The notes under the pieces are model-generated. The model ran no database searches, was not told where the DNA came from, and saw only the letters and a program-made list of their open reading frames with translations. Made by a program: the position numbers and the translations under genes. From NCBI GenBank assembly GCA_032358255.1, contig JAULBX010000448.1:1-64000 (forward strand): a stretch of DNA of 64,000 bases. Direction: 5' to 3'. This DNA comes from Heterotrichella gracilis. Taxonomy: Eukaryota; Sar; Xanthophyceae; Tribonematales; Xanthonemataceae. Every line of letters begins with the position of its first letter. The stretch's first letter is position 1. Positions 1 through 10,142 of the stretch are shown here, one piece after another.

Positions 1-3000
1 CCCACCCCTCCACCCCACCACTCACCCTCCCGCTCCACTCCGGCAGCGCCTGCAGCTCCGCTATACACCGCGGGATGGCCTCAGGCTCAGCCAGCTCGAT
101 GTATGCAGAGCACCCATCGGGCAGCATGGTCACTCGCACCCTGCCCAGCCCCGCGCTGGTGCACTGCTGCAGGATGTCGTTGAATCGGGTGCCGGGGCGC
201 AGGGCGGAGAGGTGGAAGAATCGGGAGCGGTCGGGGTGGGCGTCGGGGCCGAAGAGGGACGCGTAGGGGATGTCGGTCCTGGAGGGGTGGGGGGTTGGGG
301 GGTGGGTGGGGGAGGAAAGGAGAGGGGGGGTGCTGGTGGGGGTTTTCATGCTGTAATGAGGTGAGGGGTTTAGGGTTTGGACGGGATCCCTGAACCATAA
401 CCCAGTGCACAATGCACAGAATCCAACGTCAAAGGGGCCAGCCAATTAGAATTTGACTCGACCATTAACAGCCCAGTTAGGGGAATTCGACTCGCCCCAT
501 TGATTCACAGACCATTCAGCCAACCAGTGACTTCATAAGTGTCCCTCCAACAGCCTTGTGAGTCCGGGTTGGCACCCTGAATGTGACTGACAAATAAACC
601 TTGTAACCTTTTGTAACTGACCCACCTCGACATGTTGAGCCTGCCATTGAACTCCTGCACAGCCTCCAGCGAAGGCGGGACACTGGCATCCCCTTCCCCC
701 CTGCCCTGTGTTGCCTCCCGTAGCCTCAGCATGCATGCAAACGCCGCTCCCGTCATGTATGCGTCAAATCCCGCCTCGTGCGAGTACTGGTCCACACTCA
801 CGCCCTAGGGATGGGGGACAAGGATTCAGCATATATGCAAATTGCAAGTTTCATATTTGAATTTAAAAGCTGGAAACTGAAAAATAAAGTACGGGTCCCA
901 TTAATGTTCTTAATTTCAATCAAACACAGCCTGTCCTTAACATGCAAATGCTGCTCCCATCATGTCTGACTCGAAGCCTGCTTCTTGCGAGTACTGGTTC
1001 ACACACACACCCCGGGACCAGCGGTACGCAAGGCAGGGATGAAAAGCAGAAAGGGATGTACAAACAGCACATTTCCAACAGCATTCCCAAAAACGCATGA
1101 AAACGCATTCCACGTGCATCCATTCACGGCCAAGGCATGAACCTACACCCCCCCTTGCAAGCAACCCATGCATCTTCCTGCAAAGCTATCCCCTAACCCC
1201 CAAACCCTGAATCCCCTTCCTTCCCTGTCACTCACGTCATATCGCTCGTACCCCGCTGCATGCCCCACCCCCGGCAGCTGCTTTCCCTCCCCTCCCAACA
1301 CCTCCTCCACCTCCTGCTGTAGCCCCCCTTGGAGCAGGCCCTGGTACACGTCCCCCAGGGTGGTGTTGTTCTGCGGGGCCACAGGGGGGAAAGGGGTCAC
1401 AGGGGGAATGGAATCAAAGGGGTGGATTTCGTCACCAGGAGAAAGGAACTTTGGGGGGAAAAAGGGTCACACAAGGGGATCCTTGAAGGGGTGCATAGGG
1501 TATTTGCAAAACACCACACCAGTCAACTTTGCAGTGCGATTGTCCTGGAGGTAAGGCGTAGAAAACACGACACTCTCCGCCCTCCACCTCACCCCCTACA
1601 CCCCCCAAACACCTCCGACAACTGGTACGCCGGTCCAGGAAGGCGTACAATACCCTATCCCCCGATACTCTAGACCCTGCACCCCCCACCACTCACCCGG
1701 AACACCTCCGGCAACTGGTACGCCAGGTACTTCGTATCCAATAGCCCCCCTGGGAACCACTCCTGTGCCAGCGCCTTATACATCTGCCACGTCAGCGGCA
1801 GCGGCTCCGCAAACGACTCCAGGGAGTATGCCAGGTCGTGTGCCAGGTTGTGCCCCACACCGGGCTTGCCGCTGTCCCGCATGAGCTCAAACACTGCTGA
1901 AAAGCCTACGATGGTGGGTGGTGGAGGGGGTGGGGAGTGGGTGCGGGAGGGGGAGTGCTGCGCATGTGATTGGGTGGTATATGTGGGGTTTAGGGTTTAG
2001 GGTTTAGGGTTTAGAGTTTAGGGTTTAGTGAATATGCGAGGTCGTGCGCCAGGTTGTGCCCCACGCCGGGCTTGCCGCTGTCCCGCATGAGCTCAAACAC
2101 TGCTGAAAAGCCTGTGGTGGGAGACTGGGTAAGTGGGGAGCCAGGGGAAGAGGCATGCGTGTGGTAATGGGATTGCATGAAATTGGAACCGGGGCTGCCA
2201 CAACTGCGGTTTGCCTGCAGAGCAGCACCATGGTCGTGCCCTGATGAAACCCTAACCCTACTTTCCAAAGGAGGCCACCCACCCGTCGCATGCCAGGCAG
2301 CCGTTCCTTGTGCCTCTAGGGGCCACATGCGCACACCACTCCACCCACCTGCCGAAACCCTAGCCCCTAGATCTAAACCCTAAACCCTCCACTCACCGGC
2401 CGCCTGGTGAATGTCATCCACCCGCCGCTGCCTCTTCTCCTCATGGTGTGCTGCAACCTCCTCCGGGGTGGCGCGCACCAGCGCAAGGGTCTGGTACCCT
2501 GCCTCATTCAAGGCTTTCTGCAAGGGGGATTTAGGGTTTAGGGTTTTGTAGCCACCTGGTCGGGGGTGGCGCGCACCAGCGCAAAGGTACCCTGTGTTCC
2601 CCTCCTTGCGCACTTACATACTCCCCCCCTCCACCCAACCCCACCTTGATGTAGAACCCTGGAGGGTGTTGCGCCCCAAACTGGTCCTTGTCCAGCTGCT
2701 GGTACAGGATGGCGCGCTGGTACGAGTTGACGCTCTCAAGCACCAGCTCAGGCTCGTCGCCCTACAGGGTTTGCAAAGACATGTTAGGGTTCTCGATAGG
2801 GATTTAAAGGTGGTGGTGCCACTTGACACTTTCAAGCACAAGCTCCGGCTTGTCACCCTACAGGGTTTTTGCAGCGACACATTAGGGTTTCTCATAGGGT
2901 TTTTATGCGACACGTGGTGGTGCCAGTTGACGCTGTCTAGGTCTGGCTCGTCACCCTACAGGGTTTTGCACCATAATGCGCCGGGAACCTAAGGAAGAAC

Positions 3001-5395
3001 GCCGACAAGTGCAGGCTACCCCCCTGGGGTTCAGATCCTATGTGGCCTATATTCTCACAGAAACCCTATAGGGTTCAGCACCATCATTTTCGTGCTCAGG
3101 GTATACACCAAACCCTACAAAAATGGCGCACACATTCAGGAAAACCTAGCAGCACACCTACTGTGGCCAGGCGTTGACCGTGGTCCCCACAATTGCCCTG
3201 TAGGGTTTGACGACACACCACAGGAAACCCTACGTAGGGTTTGGTGCAACCCTCACCTGCAGCCACCTGCTGACTGTAGCCCTCATCTGCTCTGCAAAGG
3301 CCACATCCTCTGCCTTGCGCAGCAGGATCTCACGGAACTCGCGCTCGTCATCAAGCTGCGGGGGCAAGGGGTGCGCAACAGCATGATTAGGGTTAAGGGT
3401 TTGAGGTTTAGAGTTTTGGACATCGCGCTCGTCATCAAGCTGTGGGGGCAAGGGGTGCGCAACAGCATGCTCAGGGTTAACGCTTTAGGGTTTCAAGTTT
3501 GGTGTTTATGACATCGCCCTTGTGATCAGGTTCAAGGGGTTTAGGGTTTAGGGTTTCAAGTTTGGTGTTTATGACACCGCCCTTGTGATCAGCTGCGAGG
3601 GGTTTAGGGTTCAGGGTTTCAAGTTTAGGGTTTCTGACACCGCCCTTGTGATCAGGTGCGAGGGGTTTAGGGTTTAGGGTTTGAAGTTTAGGGTTTATGA
3701 CACCGCCCTTGTGATCAGGTGCGAGGGGTTGCGCACAGAGTTTGTCTCTAAAAATGACTACTACGGCTCACTTGTGTGTGGATATGATAGGGTATGCGGC
3801 TGCGCATTGGATTGTGCAAGATATAAAACAGAAAAGAAGACAGGGTTTTACAGGAATAATGATTACAAGGGTACTGAGCACTGGTTCCTGATACAGTCCC
3901 TAATGATGACTCATCAATAGGAACTGTATCGGAAAGAACTGCACAGTACACTTGTAGGCATTACTCCTGGAAACATTGACAACTACAACATGTGTGGTCA
4001 CGCGCAATGGAGGGGCACACGGAACCACACCACGCCACCGCGCGCACCTGCGCCAGCTTAGCGTCTCTGAGCGCCACCGGCATGAACTCCATGCCCTAAA
4101 CCCTAAACCTAAACCCTCGACAGTGCATGTTGGCCACCATGATACTACGTACCTGCGCCAGCTTAGCGTCTCTGAGCGACACCGGCATGAACCCCACACC
4201 CTACACATGAAACCCTAGACCCTCTATCCTAAATCCTAAGCAGTCCATGTTGTTCCCCACCTGCGCCAGCTTTGCGTCCCTGAACGACACCGGCATGAAC
4301 CCCACTCCCTGCCTGATTGCCTTGTTGAAGTCAAAGCCCTGGCTGGCAAGGAAGGCAATGGAGGAGGCCTGTGTGACAGACACGCCAAGTTATTTTATTG
4401 TATTATCCCTATTTTGAAGCCATGCCGAGGTTGCGACAAGTGCTGCGGAGAGGGTGCGGATTTTGCGGTGCAGGGTTTTGTACCTATGGTGTCCACATTC
4501 ACGGTTTTAAACTCTGTACAGGGGCTGATGCCTGGAGCAACCAGAGAGGCGATGCATGGGAAGTGGGTATGCCATGAACCTAGGGTGCCCATGTAACCCT
4601 GTGTTAAAGTTTCCAATGCCTGTGCGAGGTGGTGCTGGATGCAGGCGCTGTAAAACGAAATGAAGGTTGGAAAGGATATTGAATCTTGCCACGAGGATGG
4701 TTCCTGCGATGCGTTTGCACCTGTCCCAAACCCTGGGATGCGCACCTGGGACAGGAAGCGCTTGTCGTACTTTTCAAACGGCCGTGGGAAGAGGTAGAAG
4801 TTAAATGTGCGCGCTGCATAGCGGCCCCCCTCCCACACAAAGGCCGACAGGCCAAACTGGTTGATCACAAACTGCTGAGAGCTGTCCAGCATCTGCAAGC
4901 GGGGTGTGGTGTGGCGCTGAGACTGACTGGCATATATGCGCGAGTGGGTGTGGGTGGCATATATGCGCGTATGGGTGTGGGTGGGGTTGGGGTTGAGAGA
5001 GGGTCTAGGTGTGTGTCGATGTGGGTGTGGGGTGGGGCGAGGCGCTGTGAGCTGCAGGCTGGTGATACCGGTCCTATATATCGTCCATGTAATCGGATTT
5101 CTGTACCCCAAACGCTAACCCCAAACCCCAAAACCCGCACCTGCTGGTAGCGGTCCTCTATCTCGTCCAGATAGTCCGACTTCTGCTCGTCCACGTACAG
5201 CCCGGTCATCTCGCAGTCAAATGCAAAGAACTGGCACTGCTGCAGCGCCTCGTGCACCAGCGGCAGCGTGGCCTGGAAGTTGTCGAAGGTGACCTGGAGG
5301 GGTGGGGCACGGGGCTCAATAGGTGGCGTCATGGTCGCATGGCGAGGACGTTTAGATGGCATGGCGAGCCCGGTGATGAAGAGACTTGCTTGCAT
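1..5395 (-). CDS. PARN: PARN, poly(A)-specific ribonuclease (3' end missing at window edge)
   Basis: This DEDD-family 3'-5' exoribonuclease shortens mRNA poly(A) tails. Exons on the minus strand: 5395-5141, 4892-4746, 4368-4261, 3355-3257, 2761-2645, 2517-2397, 1905-1697, 1370-1236, 804-626, 278-26, then off the edge. They give about 541 residues; the human protein has about 639. All junctions are GT-AG and in phase. Catalytic motifs are visible: FAFDCEMTGL (Asp and Glu), then IEDRYQQ, LSAFVWEGG, FNFYLFPRPF and FLASQGFDFNKAIRQG, then GKPGVGHNLAHDLAYS, and HEAGFDAYMTG with the last His and Asp. The 278-26 exon starts the RNA-binding RRM-like part. The start is uncertain: the ATG at 5395 or 5332 reads straight into the first conserved exon, but a polypyrimidine-AG just before 5293 could instead be an acceptor with an unseen upstream exon. 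Several introns carry partial copies of flanking exon edges. Confidence 0.93.
940..1015 (-). repeat. Copy of PARN exon edge (804-626 exon start)
   Basis: This intronic stretch repeats 731-808 with scattered substitutions. It covers the acceptor region and the first part of the exon carrying the catalytic HEAGFDAY motif. The copy still reads EAGFESDMMGAAFAC-like residues before it degrades. Confidence 0.8.
1986..2115 (-). repeat. Telomere-type TTTAGGG run plus copy of PARN exon start
   Basis: About six TTTAGGG-like units (1986-2035) run directly into a near-identical copy (about 2028-2115) of the 5' half of exon 1905-1697, including its acceptor AG. The copy ends exactly where the telomere-like units begin. 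Confidence 0.88.
2545..2593 (-). repeat. Copy of part of PARN exon 2517-2397
   Basis: It repeats about 2461-2502 (the segment GGTGGCGCGCACCAGCGCAA) upstream of the exon in the transcription direction, and is joined to TTTAGGGTTTAGGG at 2528-2545. Confidence 0.75.
2810..2970 (-). repeat. Two copies of the PARN exon 2761-2645 start
   Basis: Segments at about 2819-2872 and 2926-2966 repeat the exon start and acceptor (about 2722-2775). Each ends in CCCTACAGGGTTT, the same sequence that forms the real acceptor. Confidence 0.75.
3341..3740 (-). repeat. Tandem array grown from a PARN exon start
   Basis: Six units begin at 3341 (inside exon 3355-3257), 3425, 3516, 3579, 3642 and 3705. The spacing is 84, 91, 63, 63 and 63 bases. 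The first copy is close to the exon edge; later ones are decayed and separated by GGGGTTTAGGGTTTAGGG tracts. This is a minisatellite seeded by an exon-intron junction. Confidence 0.85.
4039..4205 (-). repeat. Two copies of the PARN exon 4368-4261 end
   Basis: Copies at about 4039-4095 and 4147-4203 repeat the exon end and donor (4255-4305, CCTGCGCCAGCTT on the plus strand), with CCCTAAACC-type sequence between them. Confidence 0.85.
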
Positions 5396-6575
5396 GGTGA
5401 GCCGGGGTTATGTAGCACCATGCATAAAGGCTTGGGGATTACCATTGCGAGGCTGTGTAGGTGGCATAGTCATGGTACAAGGTATGGGTATTGGAGGTAT
5501 TTATGAGAAGCAGATTGGTGGGTTGCACGCCAGGGTTAGAAGAGAATAAAATAATCCTGTTGACACTGCATGCAAAGGGCGCTGCACCTCACCCGTGACT
5601 AGGGACAATGGGGTGCATGGTGTTGCTGTTTCTATACCTATACCTAAACATAGCATACATGCGGTTTGCGTCGTGTTGGTTGGACGCACTACGAGAACTT
5701 GGTGGCAGCTTTTGTTGGGCTGTGAGTGTGGCACGTATGCATGCATGCATTGCACATACACCAGTGGCAGTCCACAGTACCTCCATATCGACGGTTGCGT
5801 CAGCTGCAGCAGCGCAGTAGAATTTTCGAAAGTGTGTTTTCACTGCCGCTCTTGAGGTCGTGAAGGCTTGTCGACACTGTAATCGGCGGTGCAAACGTAA
5901 TCCAACGTCTGGCGCCCCTACGCGTACTGTCGTGCAGGTTTGCCTGTGCGATGCCAACATAAAGCTTCCTGACAGTGACGCAACCAGGCGAGCCTTTGAC
6001 AGAGCAAGCATGTAAGCCTGCGGCTTTACTGCGTGCCAAAAGCCCCGGCATGCATGTTCAAGCTGTGGTGGCAACTGGCGGCATGGAGATGGTGCACTGG
6101 CGTTGCGAGCTCAATTGAAGAGCTGCAGTCTACGTCAATTGCGCTGCTGTTATTTTGCGCCACAGCTGCGATGCAAAGAAGGCTTTACCAGTGCTTGTCA
6201 AAAAACAAAACATAGAGAACTTTTGTAAACATGCATGCTTCTGGGCACTCGAGTTGTGGGCATTGGCGTGGCTGAGCATTGGCTCCTGATACCTTGCTTC
6301 TCCAGAAGCCTGCAACTTGATTGCACCAGGGTTGGTTGAGCACGCAGGAACGCTGGGTGTTTCTAATAACTGTTGCAGTCTTTTTCGCAGACTTGTCGGG
6401 ACATGGCATGTCTCGTAATGCATGCATATGACGCTTTCCCTGCCGTTGCAAGCACCTACATCTCCAGGCCAGTCTCGAGGTTAGCACAGACACATACACG
6501 TTGGGTGTCAATTTGAGCACAGATAGGCATGCGTTTTTGCTCCGGCACGCCACTGCACGGCCCAGCTGAGCGGTA
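5396..6575. other. Divergent intergenic region PARN / LIP1
   Basis: About 1.2 kb between two divergent genes. I see no supported coding region. It contains TGCATGCATGCA palindromes near 5738 and 6413 and is lower in GC than the exons. It presumably holds both promoters; no TATA box is clear enough to call. Confidence 0.5.
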
Positions 6576-8859
6576 ATGGTCAGCTTGCTTCACAACTTGA
6601 CTGCAGAAACCAACCCGGACCGAATCGGCCGGGTCAAAGTGGTGGTACTTGGCAACACAGGTGAGCTACATACTACCCACGTCACTCGCTTTCGCCTGTG
6701 GCATCACCATGGACGGAATCTGTTGGTAGGGCTGGGACCACCCCACTAACCAGGCTGTTTGTCTCTCACCCCTGTCTGTTCCTCAAATAACACCCTACTG
6801 CATCAGGTGAGGCCGATTGTGGTTCGCAGGCTCGGGCAAGACCACGCTTGCCCACCTCATCGCACATGGCAAGCCCCAAAAGGGGTCGAGCCACACAGTG
6901 GGGTGCAACATCTTTGTCAAGGTAGGGTTCAGGGTTTAGGGTGCTTGCCATACTGCACCCATTCCTTGCAACCACCGTGGATGGGCTTACATCGTTCAGA
7001 GTGCTTTTGAACTACCTGGTAGAGCTACTGGCTGTGCTGTGAAGCGGACCGAGGCGAAGCTTGTGCTTTTGTGTGTGCAGTTGATAGAGACCTTTGACGG
7101 GACCGGGACCCAGCCCCGCTTTGTGGAGCTATGGGACGTGGGTAAGTACTGCTTAGGGTTCAGGAGTTGGGGTTTAGGGTCGAGCTACAGTGGTAGCCAC
7201 AGCCTCACCCCACCGGGCCTCACCAGGGTGCTCCCGCATTGCAGTGCACTGCACGCTCACAGGCTCATGCATTCACTCGTACCTTGCCGCAGCTGAGTTC
7301 ACCCCAGGTTGAAAATTTTCTTGTGCCGGATGAGGGTTTAGGGTCTAGAGTCTCATATATTGCCCTTGTGTAGGGTCATGGTTCAGGGTTTGATGCATGG
7401 CCCTTGCGCAGGTGCCCACGAGCGCTACGCCAGCATGCGCAGCCTGTTCTACTCGCAAGTGAACGGGGTCATTCTGGTGCACGACATGTCATTCACAAGG
7501 TGAGCACGCAAAACCACCCTAAAGCACCACCACACTACACCACATAACACCACACAACACAGCACCACCACCCCGCACTTTCCACAACCCATGACGCCAC
7601 GCCACGCCACTGCCCCACCCTATCCCATCACATCCACCAAACGCCTCCCCTACCTGTCTTCCCTCCCCTCCACCCCCACCTTGCCACCACACGCAATCAT
7701 CGCCTGCTTACCACCCCTCTTCCCACACAAAGCCCCATGCCCTGGACCCTCTCCTGCAGGTCCCAATCCAGCCTGCACAAGTGGGCAGTGGAGGTGGCCC
7801 AGAAGGGCAGCTTCCAGGCGCCCTACAGCGCTGACCTGGCAGGTGGCAACCTGGGGGGTCTGCCTGTGCCCTGCCTGGTGGTGGGAAACAAGGCGGACCT
7901 GCTGGGGGCAAGGCACGCACACAGCAGGTGAGGGCACAGGGTTTAGGGTTTAGGGTTTACAACAGGCCAGGGAAATGGAGATAGATAATGCATGCATTGT
8001 TTGCAGCAGGTGAGGGGATGAATGCAATGCTCGGTGGAGCACCTCTGCAACCATATGAACCGCAGCCAGCATAGAATGGAACGATGGAACAATGCATTGC
8101 TGCAACACTTTGTGTATCAGTTGCAGGCAGTTCCTGGACGGACTTGCCCCCAACCACTGAGCATGTGCCCCCCCCTATAATCCATCCCCCCTACCACGCC
8201 CCACACGCTTTCCAGCCCTCTGACCCCCGTAATTTACACGCAAGGGCGCGACGACGATCCCTGGTCTCCCATTGGCTCGAGCGCCTGGCCAGCCTCCTGC
8301 ACCTGCAGCAGTAAATCATGCACATTGTGCTAGGTCTCGTCCTGCACGGCAAATGCATCGCAAAACTGCTGTGTCATCACCCCCTCACCCCCCATGCCCC
8401 GGATGCATCCTTTCTAGCTCTCTGACCCCCCGTATTTGGCATCCCAGGGCGCGGCGGCGATCCCTGGTCTCCCACTGGCTTGAGCGCCTGGCCAGCCTCC
8501 TGCACCTGCAGCAGTGGATGGTGCGCCTGCACGCCACCATGCAGCGCATAAAGTCGCTCCCAGACGTGGGCAACGGGGCGGGTGGCATCACCGCCGCGGC
8601 CCTCCACGGGGATTTGGACACCGAGGCGGTGGATGCGTTTTTTCGGGAGCTGGTGGAGCGGCGGTTCCATCCCATGGCGGGTGCCGGGGGTGGGTTTGGG
8701 GGCTCGCTGGCGGGTGGGGTGGTGGGTGGTGTGTCCCTGGGGGGATTAGGGGCGGGGGAGGTGGCGGGCATGTCGCCTAAGCGGAATGCGAGTGGCGGGG
8801 CGGGGGGTGCGTTTTTGTATGGTGAGGGGAGCGGGCGCATCGACGATGCTTATGTGTAG
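6576..8859 (+). CDS. LIP1: LIP1/RABL3-like small GTPase
   Basis: This Ras-superfamily GTPase resembles Arabidopsis LIP1 (light-insensitive period 1) and animal RABL3. Exons: 6576-6660, 6830-6921, 7081-7141, 7412-7499, 7760-7927, 8448-8859. They total 906 nt, 301 residues, with every phase consistent. The P-loop GNTGSGKT is at residues 26-33. The G3 region reads ELWDVGAHERY instead of DTAGQE, which is characteristic of this subfamily. Then come LFYSQVNGVILVHD, SLHKWAVEVA, and the G4 motif GNKADL after GLPVPCLVV. The C-terminal half matches the family's RIKSLPDVG and AFFRELVERRF blocks and ends in a Gly-rich tail. No C-terminal prenylation Cys motif is seen, as in LIP1/RABL3. Arabidopsis LIP1 affects the circadian clock; a clock role here is inference. 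A copy of the last exon's start lies in the final intron. Confidence 0.95.
7355..7413 (+). repeat. Duplicated acceptor region in a LIP1 intron
   Basis: ATTGCCCTTGTGTAGGGT (about 7362-7379) resembles CATGGCCCTTGCGCAGGT (about 7396-7413), the real acceptor of exon 7412-7499. TTTAGGG and TTCAGGG motifs lie between. Confidence 0.5.
8178..8311 (+). repeat. Copy of LIP1 last-exon start with acceptor, ending in a stop
   Basis: About 130 bases repeat 8390-8518, including intron, AG acceptor and the first 67 exon bases encoding RARRRSLVSHWLERLASLLHL. In the copy the reading continues to CAGCAG and then TAA. Splicing to this copy would therefore truncate the protein, unless the GTAAAT that overlaps the stop acts as a donor. 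Confidence 0.88.
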
Positions 8860-10142
8860 GGGGCGCAATAATCCTTGGACAGCCCTCGGTGTGCTGCTTA
8901 TTGTCAGTGGGCCAGTGGGGTTGTTAATTTTCAATGCAACCTGCCAGCATGTCGAGGTCGCAGGGTGCGTAATCAACAGTATACAGTTTGTGCTCTCAAG
9001 ATCAGCTCGTCCTCCTGCAATCCAGGGTCGGCGTTTTGGCCCCAGGGATCGCTCCAAGTTGGTTCCTGTGCATGCAATTACTACAAGCATATTTATTTAA
9101 TTACAAGCAAAAACAAATTCCTACATTGAATGCTTAAAATGGTTATCGCCACAGCAACATTGATGTGCATTCAGTTGCTGTGGCTGTCAGATTCTGAATT
9201 GCCCAGTTCATTGCCAATGGATGGAACAATTGGTGATCGGTAAATTAAATTAATCATTGGCAGTGTCTGAACCCACTCGACATCGATGGTGAGGCAGCAG
9301 GCACTGCACCCAAACATGCTCTCTGCCCATTGCCTGAATACGAGCACTGCTACAATCAATTGACGACTGAAGTGGCGGCCATGAAGCAGTCAATATGAGG
9401 CGTAGCCTGTGGAGCACACGGCAAATCGCTTACGCCATACAGCAAATTCGCGAGCTGAGCATGGCCGACTGCTGTGAAGAAGAATGCACAGGGTTGAATC
9501 CATAATCCAAGCACTATTATTATAATAATACCAAAAAAAACGAAACCAGGCACCCCTGCCAGGCCCCCCACCAAGTATGAAAAAGGTACAATTATACAAG
9601 GAGCGCGTAACCTTATACCCTCAGGGTAATCCACCAATCCCTGCATATGCCATGCATGGTAAGCTGCAGCAATGTCACCCACATGCCCTGCGTAGCGCAA
9701 CCCCTCACACAGCCAACTACCCTGCCGCGCTACCCTCAATGCCCCACGCATGACGGGGTAAATGGCATGAATCCCCACACGCCGCCCAGCAACGCATCCT
9801 TTTGCCCCCCCTCCCCTCCCTCTCTCCGCCCCACCCGCCCCACCACTCAGCGCCCCATGCGCGACGGCGTAAAGGACTTCGCCAGCTCTTAAGGTTTAGA
9901 ATTGACCCAACCTCAGCCTTCAACCTGCCACTCCATCCCTCAGCGCCCCACGCACAAATGGATGGAGAGCGATCAGGGTCTAGGGTTTTGACCCAAACCC
10001 TAAACCCTCAGCGCCCCACGCACAAATGTATGGAGAGCGTAAGCAGCGCCACATCCCACCCCGCGTCCCCACAGAACCACACCTCCCACGTTCCGCCTTG
10101 AGCGCGATCAGGGTCTTGGGTTTTGACCCAAACCCTAAACCC
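8860..10142. other. Convergent region LIP1 / RAMA-CW gene
   Basis: 3' flanks of two convergent genes. About 8860-9720 is AT-richer with no supported gene. About 9722-10064 holds four decayed copies of the RAMA-CW gene's last exon end. A further 3' exon of that gene cannot be excluded. Confidence 0.5.
9722..10064 (-). repeat. Four copies of the RAMA-CW last-exon end
   Basis: Segments at about 9733-9760, 9846-9885, 9944-9968 and 10009-10062 each repeat the exon end around 10140-10190, with the shared core CAGCGCCCCACGCA. Two are followed on the plus strand by the same GATCAGGGTCT..TTTTGACCCAAACCCTAAACCCT-type linker (about 9969-10010 and 10104-10144). Confidence 0.8.

Noticed and set aside
1980-2040. 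TTTAGGG run as a true telomere end
   Set aside because: Only a few units, internal to a PARN intron; similar short runs are scattered through most genes.
5589-6074. 161-codon minus-strand frame upstream of PARN as a possible first exon
   Set aside because: Its apparent donor near 5590 leaves a phase that does not fit the first conserved PARN exon without hitting a stop.
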